Source: Chara braunii (lineage: Eukaryota > Streptophyta > Charophyceae > Charales > Characeae). Taken from it: DNA of 33,261 nt. This document shows positions 10,499-21,149 of the stretch, piece by piece; position 1 is the stretch's first letter; every line of letters starts with the position of its first letter. The notes under the pieces are model-generated. The model was not told where the DNA came from. It worked only from the letters and a program-made list of their open reading frames with translations, and did not search any database. The DNA is taken from assembly GCA_003427395.1 (NCBI GenBank), contig BFEA01000432.1, positions 463,220 through 496,480 on the forward strand, read 5' to 3'. The position numbers and the translations under genes were made by a program.

Positions 10499-10499
<1 letters not shown>

Positions 10500-10565
10500 C
10501 CACGATCGCTATCGCAGTGGCCATCGTACCATTCGCCCGGTGAGTGAAATGGATGGGCGAGTGAA

Positions 10566-10763
10566 ATGGCCGATGAACCTGCCGCTAGAACATGGAAAGA
10601 TACGCCCCCTGCGTCAGCGCCCGTTATGCAGCAGCAACCACCACCGAATGTTCACCGTCCCAGGTACACCCACTCATCCCTTTCCTTGCCTGCTTCCTCC
10701 TCTTCTAATCATCCTCCATATCCCGACGATTCTCCCGCAGCCGGTCACACTCCCTATAGCTGA
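10566..10763 (+). CDS. Possible first exon of an unknown gene
   Basis: A 65-codon frame starts at ATG 10566 (MADEPAARTWKDTPPASAPV, then a Gln/Pro-rich stretch). A sequence resembling a splice donor (CCCAG/GTACAC) lies near 10660, so only the first ~32 residues might be coding. The GA microsatellite just upstream would then lie in the 5' UTR or promoter, as is common in plants. There is no recognised domain and no downstream exon was identified, so this is weak. Confidence 0.2.
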   Translation: MADEPAARTWKDTPPASAPVMQQQPPPNVHRPRYTHSSLSLPASSSSNHPPYPDDSPAAGHTPYS

Positions 10764-11047
10764 CGATCGGCGGCTTCAAGTTCTGCTACTCCACGCACAC
10801 CATCCCGGAGCCCAAAATACTCGAGGCACCTAAACCATTACCCCAATGTCGAATCTAACACAACCAATCAGCTCGCAGTGTCCAAACCCCCCTTTTTTTG
10901 GTTCTTCCCTCGCCCGATTGCGTCAAAAAACCGGCGAGAATCTGATATGCTCTTCATCCTCCACCCTGTTCTCCTTCCTCTCCGCCAACCTCGCCTTGGT
11001 CCTTTCCCGTGTTGACGTCAACTTTGCTGACATCAGCTTGAATGCTC

Positions 11048-11250
11048 TTTTTTTTTTTTTTTTTTTTTTTTTCCCTTTCTTTTTAAAACGGAGACGGCCT
11101 TGAGATATCATCATGAAGCTGACCGGCACAAGGCAGTTCAGAAATACTTGGGTTTACAACTTTACTCATCAAGTTCCATCGTCTGGATTCGAACACCGGT
11201 CTGTATTTTCAACAGTTCATGGGTGTGGTCCCCACTGAGCTAGGCCCTCG
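11048..11250 (-). mobile_element. tRNA-derived SINE, minus-strand copy
   Basis: Read on the minus strand: GGCCTAGCTCAGTGGGGACC (box A), GGTGTTCGAATCC (intact box B), then AACTTGATGAGTAAA, GCCGGTCAGCTTCATGATGA, TATCTCAAGGCCGTCTCCG and an A-rich tail seen on + as a 25-T run at 11048-11072. It is collinear with the + copy at 7655 and better preserved in the head. Confidence 0.78.
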
Positions 11251-11423
11251 GGTAGCTTCAAGTTGAATGTTCTCATTCACGTCGTCCAAACAGGCCTCAT
11301 GGTCCGATTGGCAACTAACAACAAAACTTGAGAGCGTCGGACCCGCATATAGTTTTCAACGAGGTCCCGAACGGTCAGTAGTCCCAACGGGTCGCCCTCC
11401 CAAAAAAAAATAGCAAAGGGAAA

Positions 11424-11576
11424 GGAAAATGGAACAGGGTACAGTTCTGGTCGTCGGGAAAACGGAAAATTTAAAAGGGTAATGGAACTGGGCAGTGGGA
11501 GGAAAATGGAACAGGGTACAGTCCTGGTGATAGGGAAAACCGAAAATTTAAAAGGGTAATGGAACTGTGCAGTGGG
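11424..11576. repeat. 77-bp tandem duplication
   Basis: Two units starting GGAAAATGGAACAGGGTACA at 11424 and 11501, each ending near TAATGGAACTGGGCAGTGGG. They are about 90% identical. No coding meaning is apparent. Confidence 0.85.
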
Positions 11577-12210
11577 TACCTCTTGGTCCCAACATTCATC
11601 CCGATGATCCCGTACCGAGGGCAAAACCAAAGGGGATAGTCCTGTGGGACACTCAACCCCTCCATCCCTTCCTCCAATGCTCCTCGGCTCTGCTGCTGCC
11701 CGCTGGCCTCCATCCTAAGAATCTGCATGAAAGTTCACCAGGTTACCAATAGAGCTAGGCTCAAGTCTGATCCCAGCAAAAGTGGATTACAACATAATTG
11801 GCATTCCAGTCCAGCCAAGGCCTACTAACTAGACCTATGGGCGCCAGCCTCTGACATCGTATGCACGAGGCCCGAAAGTCACGCCTTGGCTATTCGGCAC
11901 ATCACCCACTACACCTATGACGGATTTTTCCGATGCTCACGCTGTCCACTTTCGGTCCGAGCCTTCCAGGCTGGTTCTTACTGTTGTTTTCACATTGAAG
12001 CCTGCTATCACGTTCGGGAACTTTGTGTGTCGTGTCCTCCTCCTCTTGCTTTCTTTCTCCCTTTCTGCCTTCCTGATTCTTGCTATGTTCGTTGTTGCTT
12101 CTTGGATGAATGGTTACTCACCATTTTTTCAACGTAAGTAACCTCCGTAGGGATTGAACTACGTGAGAGTGGCTCGTCGACCTTGCGGCAACCTCGCTTC
12201 GTAGTGAATC
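11577..12210. other. Gene-poor stretch and leader of a gag-like fragment
   Basis: No domain is recognised. A tRNA box-A-like GAGCCTAGCTCTATTGGTAA lies on the minus strand near 11750 without a clear box B. Short frames around 11886-12141 are overlapping and motif-free. The last ~80 bp lead into the ATG at 12211. Confidence 0.3.
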
Positions 12211-12524
12211 ATGGCAGGACAATATGTCCCTCGATCGTGCTACAATCGTGGCTCCCCGAGTCATTTCCTTCGACCCCATCGAGGTTTTGGGAGAGGTCAT
12301 GCGACCGGGGCTAACGCTACCCCGCTTCCCTTGCCGGCGCCGCCTGCTGCGGCCCCTAATGTCGGCTATTCCGCTCCTAACAACGTCACTAATTATGTCG
12401 CTGGTACTTCAACTTCGAACTACGGGCGGCCGAACTTTTGGAGACTAAATCAAGAGAAGCTTGACCGTTGTTTTGCCAAGACGGTCGCGGATGAAGAAAA
12501 GGAAGCAAAGCAGAGGGAGGATGC
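12211..12524 (+). pseudogene. N-terminal fragment of a retroelement gag/ORF1-like protein
   Basis: The frame starts at ATG 12211 and is open to 12531. Near the N-terminus it has CYNRGSPSHFLRPH, which looks like a CX2CX4HX4C zinc knuckle that has lost cysteines. A Gly/Arg patch, an Ala/Pro-rich linker and a charged helix (LNQEKLDRCFAKTVADEEKE) follow. At about 12525 it runs abruptly into a 5'-truncated LINE, so the remainder was displaced by insertion or deletion. It could be the 5' part of a PLE-associated ORF1 or of another element. The assignment rests on composition and the decayed knuckle. Confidence 0.45.
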
Positions 12525-13967
12525 CGAATAGAATTCCACCTGAGAGATGGGAGGAAGTGGCACAGCAATCGCTTTTTGGGAACAGGTGGATAACAGACTC
12601 AAAGGGCCAAACCCTCCATTGTATGGACTCCCCATGGCAAGGCTGGATCAGGCGGGGAGTAACAAGGATAAATGATATATGGGACAAAGAACAAAGAAAC
12701 TAGAGGGCCCTGGAAGCCATAATAGAAAAGATCCCCCTGGCATGGTGGAGAGTCCTGAGAAAAGGCCCCACCCTTCAAGAATCGGACTGGGTGGCTTTGA
12801 GGGATCGATCACATCAGGTGGGACACAGTCCACTGCGAACCTAACGGATCATTAAGAGTAAATCTCTTCCAAATAGGCTGGAACAACATCCTCCAAAGAA
12901 CTTCTCCAGAAGAAACAATACTACAACAGAAAGAGGACCTATTCAGAATCAGAGTGCTCCATGAAAATGAGCAATGGACCGCCTACTGCCCCCGAACCCC
13001 GATCCATCAACTCGCCCTGGACCCCGTGGAATGGACATGGACAACTTCGGCAGGGAGGGGCAGGGAAATCACTAGATCGTTATACGGTCTTACAGTAAAA
13101 TCGACCTACAGGCTCCTCAGGCCGAGAATAAACCTGCGGGATCAGGTGGAGGCACAATGGATGAACCACTTAAACATTGACAAGGACAAGCTAAGAGATA
13201 TAAAGTGGTTCAAAACGGTCAAGGAAAAACCGGGAAAATTTGCTTTGCTGCAATGGCAGCTTGAGCACCGCTGCCTGCCGACAATGGACTGGCTGATAGA
13301 AAGGACAAACCTAGAACAAAGACGGCAAGCCCTGCCCTGGTGTAGGCTTTGCACTGATACGTTCCCCTCCAGAAAAGTGCTAGAAACAATTGAACACATA
13401 TTTCTTCAGTGCCCGGGAGCGGTGTGGCTGTGGAGATGGTGGGATAGAATATGGGATCAATTAGAAACCCGGTTCCGGTGGCCGTGGAATTGGAAAGCCT
13501 TGCTATGTGAAACCTACCCTACGGACCAACTAGATGACTTCACTAGCAACATGTTCAAACTAGGTCGTAGGGCGGTGCTCTGGGCCCTCTGGAGACGGCG
13601 CTGCACATACGAAATGGAAAGAGCAAGACTGGAAGACCCAGAATTCACGGAAAGCATACAACAACAGATCCAAACAGCAATAAGAGAAAAATGGGAGAAA
13701 GTCAGGATGCAAATCCAGCTATTACACACACCAAAAGATATCCAACAAAAAATCAAGGATTTTAGCCTGAGCTGGCTTGGGGGGGATAAAGAGGGGAGGA
13801 TTGGGGAAATTGAATGGAAAGGCAGACAAAAAGGTCTAGAGGAGGGACAAGGGAGGAGGGATTTAGTAAGGGACTACCGGCTTCTTTTTCACGAGTGGAC
13901 TAAGATCGATACAGCAATCCCCATGAGTCCCAGCAAAGACTTCCCCGATCCTTTCCCCCCCCTTTAA
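12525..13967 (+). pseudogene. LINE ORF2 C-terminal part, copy 1
   Basis: C-terminal third of a LINE replicase (downstream of the RT). The first part (12525-12703) reads in one frame to a TAG after KEQRN. About 17 residues present in copy 2 are then missing and a frameshift lies near 12810-12845. From about 12950 to TAA 13965-13967 the frame is clean for 337 codons. It contains LYGLTVKSTYRLLRPRINLR, the zf-RVT-type cluster CRLC...HIFLQC (about 13348-13414) and WLWRWWDRIWDQL. Beyond that lies a family-specific tail with RAVLWALWRRRCTYE, SLSWLGGDKEGRIGEIEW and RDYRLLFHEW. The endonuclease and RT are absent. This copy keeps Trp at positions where copy 2 has stops. Confidence 0.85.
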
Positions 13968-14198
13968 ATTGCTTGGTTGGTCTGGATTGGTATAGGAGAG
14001 ATTGAGGACGAACGGCAAGATGGGATTAGGGCAGGCTCCCAACACAAGGTCCCAGTTTTACTCAGTTCTCTCACTCAGCTTTCTGCTCAACAATTAAAAA
14101 AAGGAAAGAGGGACTAGCCTTTTAGTTGTAGATATTTGGCGCTTGGTACAAGGGTGAAAAAGTTTCCTCCCCCCACACAACTACCTGCACAGTTAATC

Positions 14199-14213
14199 CT
14201 CTGGACACCAGAG
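14199..14213 (+). promoter_or_regulatory. LINE 3' UTR hairpin I, copy 1
   Basis: CTCTGG-ACA-CCAGAG is a perfect 6-bp stem. The equivalent in LINE copy 3 (32378-32392) has changed bases on both strands of the stem. It may be a recognition structure for the LINE RT; its function is inferred. Confidence 0.5.
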
Positions 14214-14278
14214 TAATCAATGCTCGCAGGTTTCGCAGTCAATTTCCTGCGATCATTCTGTTCTTATTGTAAAGGGAC

Positions 14279-14297
14279 GCTGGACCCGTTTTCCAGC
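14279..14297 (+). promoter_or_regulatory. LINE 3' UTR hairpin II, copy 1
   Basis: GCTGGACCCGTTTTCCAGC folds as GCTGGA/TCCAGC with a 7-nt loop, about 100 bp before the poly(A). The same element occurs near 10028, 14431, 29647, 29736 and 32447. Confidence 0.6.
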
Positions 14298-14412
14298 AGG
14301 TGATGCTCCCCACCAATAGATGGAGCTTCCCCCCAGGTGCTAGTGGTGTCTGACCTTGTCAGCACCACTTGCACCGCAGGGGGGGTGTGGTTTAAAAAAA
14401 AAAAAAAAAAAA

Positions 14413-14507
14413 CATGTCTTCATATGGGACGCTGGGCCCGATTCCCAACACGTGCTGCTTCCCACGAATAGATTGATGCATGTCTTTTAAAAAAAAAAAA
14501 AAAAAAA
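14413..14507 (+). mobile_element. LINE 3' tail, very short copy with diverged hairpin
   Basis: A second 3' UTR end placed directly after the poly(A) of copy 1. The hairpin GCTGGGCCCGATTCCCAAC (14431-14449) has the closing pair changed from A-T to G-C. An 'AATAGATTGATGCATG' relative of the AATAGATGGAG motif follows, then poly(A) at 14489-14507. Confidence 0.65.
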
Positions 14508-14781
14508 GTCCGACCCCTTCGTCACCAAGAAAGATGTAGCACAAGGCCTTAGAAAATTTTGCAGGGAATGGCTGGGGGGAGATCGAGGTGGTTGGATCAC
14601 AACAGTGACATGGACAGGTGATACGCCGAATCAGAAATGGTAGAAAGATCAGAGCTCCAGGCAACATGAAGTGATTGATAAAGACTATGGAATTGTCTTC
14701 GAAGAGTGGACATTGGTCGACGAAGAACGAAAAATGGAAATTCAAAACTTCCAGAAAAAAGGGATCGGAAAAAGAGAGTGA
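14508..14781 (+). pseudogene. Diverged LINE ORF2 C-terminal fragment
   Basis: The frame from about 14527 reads KKDVAQGLRKFCREWLGGDR, then WITTVTWTGD, stop (TAG at about 14641), then DKDYGIVFEEWTLVDEER. This is collinear with the tail of the LINE copies here (SLSWLGGDKEGRIGEIEW and RDYRLLFHEW). It comes from a related but clearly different subfamily, and shows that this tail is a conserved protein segment. Confidence 0.65.
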
Positions 14782-15016
14782 ATCTGACAAACAACACAAA
14801 AGGGAAGGAAAAGGCACAACATGGTACATATAATAAATTCGAAAGGCCAATCCTAAGAGAAACAAAAGAAATGGACATGGGGCTCTGAAGAAGTAGGGGA
14901 GCAGGCTCCCTTATTTTCTATCAGGGCACCATGAGGCACAACCTGAACAAACACCTGGCAGTGAGCCCTTATGGAAGAGAACTGTATTGAAGAAGACCCT
15001 GCCCCCTCAACGGGAA
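14782..15016 (+). other. Presumed 5' region of LINE copy 2
   Basis: A/G-rich sequence between the diverged LINE fragment and the first ATG of the ORF1 frame (15017). The open frame extends upstream to about 14987 without an ATG. No Pol II promoter motif was identified. Confidence 0.3.
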
Positions 15017-17153
15017 ATGCCCTCCCCATCCCAATCCCAATCAGAGGCAAACCATCTGAACCCCGCCCATTGGCCGAATCTCGAAGAGACCCGAAGTGGT
15101 AGAAAGGAAGTGATTGGGCAAACGGGTTCTGATCTGGTACAAAAAGAGGAGAAATCGAAAATAGACGAAATGGTGCCACAAGGAATGCTCCCCGATCACG
15201 ACCAGGAGATAACCGCACAGGAGGAAGAAAGGGGGGAGGAATCGGGGATGGAGGAAGATGGGAATGAGGAGGAGGAGGAGATGCTGACAAAAGAAGAGAA
15301 AAACAAAGAAAAAAACGACAAGAAGACACTGTCAGACACTGTCACAAAGAAACAAAAAGGAACTGAGGGAGGAGCTAAAACCTCATGGGCCCAAAGAGTC
15401 TGAAACACAATTCAGGAGAAAACCCTAGATATCAAACAGCCCCCCCCCCGGGTGCACAACAAGAAAACGAAGAGACCCTGAAGGTACCTCTCCGCAACCT
15501 ATCGTCGGCAAGGGCCTACTTCCTTACCCTCTTCCTCCTCCCATCAGAAAACCAAGTGATGGACCAAGGGGGAAGGAAGACAATGATGAGAACGTACCCG
15601 GACAATAAGCTCGAAGCGGGGGACGAGGTGTATATCAAACATGCGAGTAACTGGCTGTTTCATGGAGACGTTGCGCACAGATCGGTAAATGACAAAATAA
15701 AATGGATCTGCATACGCCTGCAGGAGATGAAAGGCAGCCCGGAGGCTGCCCAATAATTTTTTCTCATTCAACCCCTCTCCTCTATTGTTTTCACAGTCCT
15801 AAGTCTCTTTGCCCAGGACGAACAAAGAATGGACGGGTGGAAGAAAATCAGGTGGGAGAGATCGGATATGTGTATCTACCCATGGCAGCCAAAGAAATTG
15901 AGCCCGAAAGAAAAGATAGAGCAATTAATGAAAGACTTCTATTGGGTGGAATTGGGACATATCCCAGTGGAGGTGCAGGCTGCATTTGTCTACGATTTTG
16001 GGCAACAATACAATATAGTGGACTTCATCGATCCACTTCCGTCCTACGTGGCAAAACGGGACGATTATATGGTGTTGGCACTAGATCTCCCCAAAGACCA
16101 GATCTTCTCGATAGACGACATTGTACCTTACAGGATGGGAGGAAGGACCTACCAAATACACACAACTCACAAATTTAGGCCATTGTGCTATAAATGCAGG
16201 GCATACGGGCATCTGATCATGGAATCAGCCCGCCCACAACATCCCAACAAGAAAAGCCCAATGGCAGGCCGCCTGCAACGCGACCCACGCAGACCCAACA
16301 GATGGTACATAGCGGACCAGGGTTACGAGGGATGGGTTTATCTGGAGGACCTAGACCCCAGAGGTCAGGCCAAAGTCTGGACATGGGAGGGGCGTGGGGA
16401 CCCCTGCAAAGCCACCAGGCCGCCGAATGAATGGGCCCCGCCCCCACCAAAGGAGCCCGAGAAGAATGAAGGACCCCCACACACCCCTAAAATCGCAGAT
16501 AAAAATGCACCGGTCACTAAGGGGCTGGCGTCCCCCCCCCCCCTCAAGAGAAAGACAAGCTGACCAAATCACAAACTAAACAACCCCGCGAGAAGAAAAA
16601 ACCGCAGAACTGGGGACCAGCTGCAATGGAGGACATACCAATAGGGAGACTGTGGACGGACAAAAGGGGGACGAAGTGGGGAATCTAGCCTTTCAAAGGA
16701 GGTACTAGCTCAACAGCCAGAAAAAGGAAAAAGGAGCCAGGAGGGAGGAGGGGACCATACCCAAGAAGACTTGCTGAAAGATGTCTTTGGCCCATACCCG
16801 ATGGAAGTGGAAATCCTCCCTGGCCCCCCCCCACCCCCTCCGCCGCCGAAACTGGAAATGTCAGAAACATAGGACCTGGACGAAAACCGCACATCTGGAT
16901 CGGCAGACTCCGAAGGAAATGAGGACAGCAAGACACAAGGGGTAGGCCTACAGGAGGTGGAAGACTGGCTAATGGACAGTCTACACATAAAGTACAGAAA
17001 TGAGAACGAGGAATTTTGAGACAAGGTCTATAGAGACCTGATCCCGCTCCTGGAGAGCAGTGAAAGTCTCCACAAAGCCACAATGCAGGGTCTGCCAGAC
17101 GGGATAGATTCGCCTGACATCTGCCACAAGATCCTCCACATAGTTCTTAGAGG
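15017..17153 (+). pseudogene. LINE ORF1 (RNA-binding protein), N-terminal part
   Basis: Plant-type L1 ORF1, an RNA-binding component of the LINE ribonucleoprotein. Order seen: an acidic Glu/Lys-rich N-terminus ending in TSWAQRV (15017-15400), then a frameshift at the poly-C near 15442. Next is a globular part with EVYIKHASNWLFHGDVAHRS, broken by TAA 15754-15756. The same frame resumes in 15829-16563 with VQAAFVYDFGQQYNIVDFID and a zinc knuckle CYKCRAYGHLIMES whose last Cys is Ser (16188-16229). A second poly-C frameshift lies at about 16531, followed by a Pro-rich, acidic region with further stops. Similarity ends at the PLE boundary. The homopolymer-C shifts could be real decay or sequencing error. 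Confidence 0.7.
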
Positions 17154-17881
17154 AAATCACACAAAAATTGATATAACTTAAGAAGAAGAAGACGTGAGTT
17201 TTACTATCATGGCGACATCAACATCTCCCCTACATGCCTCGACATCACACCGCCGAGGATCTCAACCCTTCCACTCTTTTACTATCATGGCGACATCAAC
17301 TTCTCCCCTACATGCCTCNTCTCAACCCTTCCACTCTTTTACTATCATGGCGACATCAACTTCTCCCCTACATGCCTCGACATCACACCGCCGAGGATCT
17401 CAACCCTTCCACTCATTGGCCACTCAGGCTGAGGAATAAAACCATCTACCCCCTATAAATATAAGTTTACGGACATACTTTCACCCGTACGCGGGCGTTC
17501 CCGGTCAACATGTTACTCATCAACGTGGTGTTCTAGTCCCTATGCATTCGCCCGTTTGAAACCTGGTCACAGGCTGCCCTGACCTTCATTTTTCACGCGA
17601 AAAGGCGCTCGGGTGGACGCTTTGCCAGCCTCCTTGAAGAACCAAATCTGCTAAGCGGTACCTGGCCACTATTAACACTAAATACGTTCCTGCGAAAAAC
17701 TCGCTAAAAAACGCTCGGGCGGCAACTCTGCCATCCTCCCCGACGAACCAAGTCTTCTGACCGGTACCTGGCTAACATTACCTGCAAGAAACATTCCTGT
17801 GGAAAACAACGTGGTACTCCACGAAAAAACTCGATAGGGCCGAGTCCTCGAGTTTTACCCGGTGATCCAGACCCCCTTGCA
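17154..17881 (-). repeat. PLE terminal direct repeat (3' copy on minus strand)
   Basis: 728 bp, starting AAATCACACAAAAATTGATA on + and ending GATCCAGACCCCCTTGCA. It is roughly 95% identical by eye to 23426-24138 outside the minisatellite, differing mostly by transitions. It contains a 78-bp minisatellite, CTATAAATATAAG (TATA-like on both strands) near 17452, and two diverged ~109-bp units (17602-17700 and 17711-17810, each with CGCTCGGG and GGTACCTGGC). Confidence 0.88.
17199..17414. repeat. 78-bp minisatellite in PLE repeat, copy A
   Basis: Units start with TTTTACTATCATGGCGACAT at 17199, 17277 and 17337. The second unit is shortened at an N (17319), so the real unit number is unknown. Short open frames through this array are a repeat artefact. 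Confidence 0.85.
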
Positions 17882-18108
17882 GAAGAGCCAATGAGAGTCC
17901 AGACAAAACCAGAAAAATCCGGAACATGCAGAACAATGCAGAAAAATAGACAAAAGTAGAAAAATGGAGGTCACACCAAAAACACTAGACCCACCGGCGC
18001 GCCTCAGCCCGATGGTGGAGCACGCAGCCCAAGCCAAAAATGCCCAGTTGGCATCTAGAAAGTCTCCCGCGTATCACGTACCCGGCTTTGTGGGATAACC
18101 CACGATTA
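17882..18108 (-). other. PLE 3' untranslated segment
   Basis: Sequence between the end of the RT frame (stop near 18109) and the 3' direct repeat. It is A-rich in the part adjoining the repeat on +. No hammerhead core or other motif was recognised. Confidence 0.4.
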
Positions 18109-19646
18109 CCTGTCTGCAAACCATGTTTCTATCACACAGGACATATCTTTCCAGATCCTGCTGCCATCTCGCCGATACATCCAGTCCAACCCTGCCAGCA
18201 CGACTTTATCAGGGTAGTTTGCCTTGCGGAGCTCCTCAACAAGGCTGAGGATATTGAGAAACGTGATCCCCACTTGGTTGGAGTTATTGGAGATTTTGAG
18301 AATGGTATTGGCAACAGTCGCAAACTTCGCCAGGCGAGGCCCAAATGAGGCTTAATCTTTGTACGTTCGGAATTTCAGGGGGCCAGCATCCCAGATCGAG
18401 TTTCCGTTCTTAAACTTATGAGACATCACCAGGGCTGCTTCGTTAAGAACCAGCATACGGGTCTCAAGAAAATCAAGGACCCCTGTACCCTTGTCTGTGC
18501 GTTCAAGCTGCAGTCCATCGGGGTAGCAGCTGGTGACGCGATCCAGTCGATCCTTGGCAAGCTAACGGCTCACTTGGTCACCTTTCTTGAAGAAGGCAAT
18601 TATTAACAGGTCGTCAATATACCGTTTCCCATAAATCAGGCGAGCATCACTTTCAAGCTCAGATAAAAAGGTGAACTCAGCGCGCATACACATCACGCAA
18701 GCAAGTGGAGGGCTTGCCCTCCCACCCATAGGAATTCCACGCTTCTATCGGAGGATCAGTCTAGAGACCATGAAGAATGTATTGTCCAGCTGGAAGTTGG
18801 TTAAAATTACCAGCTTTCTTAGTCGGATTGACTTCCACCGGCTTCCCCGTGAGACTTGCCAAATGTGGCTAGTTTCTTCCGGGGTTTAATTCGAATCCAT
18901 TTAATCCCCCCCTGCTGAAACAGTTCCACCATCCACCTAACAGCACGGATAATTTTCGTGTGGGGGAGTTGAGTAAACATTTCTTTGATGTCGTATGTGC
19001 GTGCTTCGAGCCCATAGCCCCTTGGTATCAATTGGTTAATCCTGGAAACCTCAGGTTTCAGGTCGCTGATAGCCTGAAGGTTAAAGTTTGGTGCCTTCGT
19101 CCGCTTAATCAGCGCGTTCAAAGCCGTGGAAAGTAAACCGGAGGCAGCCCGGTAGGGGCTCAAGAAAGACGGAACAATGAGTCTTTTCTTTTCCTTGTCC
19201 ATCTCCTTCGACAAAACGTACACATGTTGTACATCACCTTTGGGATCCCACTTACTGATCTCATCCAAGTGGTTCTCGCCATATCTCTTCCTCATCCCGG
19301 TGAGGACCATTTCTTTCGACGACTGAATAGTCTCGTCATTTTCATTCTCAATGTACATCTTCCGAAGCCCCATCTCATACAACTTGGGGCATTCAATCCA
19401 AATCTCTGATGTGTTGCGGTCGAGGGGGGACAGGACCAAACCCGACAGAGACTGCCCAACACCTTTAACGTACTCACTCAAAACACAACCATCAGGCGTT
19501 GGTACCCCGGCCTTGCAAACGGATAACCAATTCACCTGAATCTCCCCTTGTACCACACCAGTCCGTCGAAGCTCTGAGATGACAGTATTACAAGCCATAT
19601 TCAGAGCATCCTTGCTAGTAAATGTTCCAGGGAAGGGAACATTTTT
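18109..19646 (-). pseudogene. PLE reverse transcriptase domain
   Basis: Reverse transcriptase of Penelope type, downstream of and in frame with the GIY-YIG part (separated by TAA 19647-19649). Segments seen on the minus strand: YVLSKEMDKEKKRLIVPSFL (fingers), motif A TYDIKEMFTQLPH (18960-18992, catalytic Asp), a frameshift near 18870, motif B RGIPMGGRASPPLACVM (18687-18742), motif C YIDD (18610-18621) and GVLDFLETRML, matching the conserved LDF/FLD segment of PLE thumbs. In the shifted frame there are stops just before motif B, after QVSR (about 18565) and near 18355. The frame ends near 18109. All catalytic aspartates are visible, but the gene is dead. Confidence 0.82.
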
Positions 19647-21149
19647 TTAGTTAAACAGGAAAGGGTCAATGCCATCCAATTCGCTTAGTTTGACTGCAAC
19701 ATGTCCATTTAACTTAGGCAGTTCAAAGCCAGCGCATACACAGTCAAAAACATGTGCTTGCGCAAATGGCTTCTGGTTATGCAACAGGTCTCCGACAGTA
19801 TGGGCTTTCATCCATACTGCTCTCGTCCTCCTAGCATACAAGTCAGCAAGCGAAATTGGAACAACATGTGACAGAATCCAGTCCCTCACAGCAACAACAA
19901 CTCGATTTTTGTCTGCAGTAGTACAAAAGGGAATTTTAACAGTGATACTCAATCTTGGGTTAATGTCGAACTTCCGTTTGAAGACATTTGTAAGGATACC
20001 CTGAATGATCTGACGACCACGCTGCTGGTTAATGGTCTTAACCCCGTTGTTAAAGTCAATTAATTCTTCTAAAGAGCAGGCATACAAATCACTCCTTTTC
20101 CAGGGCGCACGCAAGAGGGCAATAAGGTGGGCTTTCATCAGATCATACTTAGTTTGAGTTCTAAGTAATTGGGTGATGAACCAACAACCACCTGACTCAA
20201 TTGAAGTCTTAGCGTCTCTTAACAACTTTTTTTCACCATCACTCTCAATCTTAGAAAAACCAAACAGCAAAGTCACCAGTCGCCATGCTTTCAACCAGCG
20301 ACACCCCGACTTATTGCTAATACTCACAGGATTGCGGCTTCTCCGCTTACTCAGCAGTTTGAGAATCCTCAGTAGGTCTGGTTCCTGGCAGATCTTAAGA
20401 TCAGGACAATAAAAAAGCAGAGGTTCAGATATGGCAGCCAAGGGCGGCCAACAACCTGAACGCTTCTTCCCCCGACCCTTCCAAGAAGACTTAGCAAGCC
20501 TGCGACCTATTGAGTTCAAGTCTGGGCTGTGACTCTGAATAATCTTAGGTTCAATACCCTCGACAGCGAGGGCAGCAGCAAACCAGATGGGAATTGGAAC
20601 ATAGTGTTCGATACCAACCTTACACAACCAAGAGTATACCGGTTGTTTGCTACCGGTTTTTACAGCCCTGCAGTGCTCAGACCACCTCTCCCTCAGTGGG
20701 CATATAGTCTTCCCGACGTACACCTACTTAAAGTCTATTGACATGAGTGCATACACGCAACAGCGGCCATCAAGCAGGCTGCCCCACTCTCCATCAGTCA
20801 TGCGTAGCCAGAAGGGTAAGTAAGCCCGTCCCCACGCAATATCCCCCCTTAGGCAAGCCAAAAGAATAATCAAGACCTGGATCTTATCCATCAACACCTG
20901 CAGCGAACTATCAACAGAACATCGCAAGGCACTAATGCGCCTTGATGCTCTTTTTAAGGAGCGAAAGCTCCCTAATCAGTTACCAACAATTGAGTCACCA
21001 CCCTTCTCGTTCCCAGACTCTGGGTTATCACAGTTCCTCGCAGTTGTCTTGCGAGAGGGCTCAGCTCCCCTGTTCCCAATGTTCACCCCATTTGGGGCAT
21101 TACCATTTAGTTGGTCCGCGTATTCTTGCAGATCCAACCTCGCTAATTC
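19647..21149 (-). pseudogene. PLE GIY-YIG endonuclease and RT N-terminal region
   Basis: GIY-YIG nuclease expected to nick target DNA for priming. CVYALMSIDFK ends at 20727, a TAG (20724-20726) interrupts, then VYVGKTICPLRERWSEH continues. VYA and YVG are the GIY and YIG motifs; Arg (20687-20685) and His (20675-20673) match the conserved R...H. EGIEPKIIQSHSPDLN (about 20561-20514) supplies the catalytic Glu and the terminal Pro/Asn. Upstream, a TGA at 20976-20978 breaks the linker to ORF1. Downstream come a basic region and CVCAGFELPKLNGHVAV, probably the RT N-terminal extension. The whole stretch shares one frame with ORF1 and with the proximal RT. A GTG at 20723 is not a real start; it lies inside the domain. 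Confidence 0.83.

Larger units (their letters stand above)
12525..14412 (+). mobile_element. L1-like LINE copy 1, 5'-truncated
   Basis: Similarity to LINE copy 2 starts near 12525 (PPERWEEVAQQSLFGNRW) and continues through the ORF2 C-terminus, a ~425-bp 3' UTR with two hairpins, and poly(A) at 14394-14412. 5' truncation is usual for target-primed LINE insertions. Confidence 0.85.

Noticed and set aside
17194-17439. A repeat protein (MATSTSPLHASTSHRRGSQP)
   Set aside because: The 78-bp minisatellite is a multiple of three, so a frame stays open by chance; it lies in a non-coding terminal repeat and is antisense to the PLE.
17440-17620. Hammerhead ribozyme in the PLE direct repeats (known in other PLEs)
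   Set aside because: GAAACCTGGTCACAGG (+) and TTGATGAG (minus) look like parts of a core, but no CTGATGA...GAAA arrangement with proper stems could be assembled on either strand.
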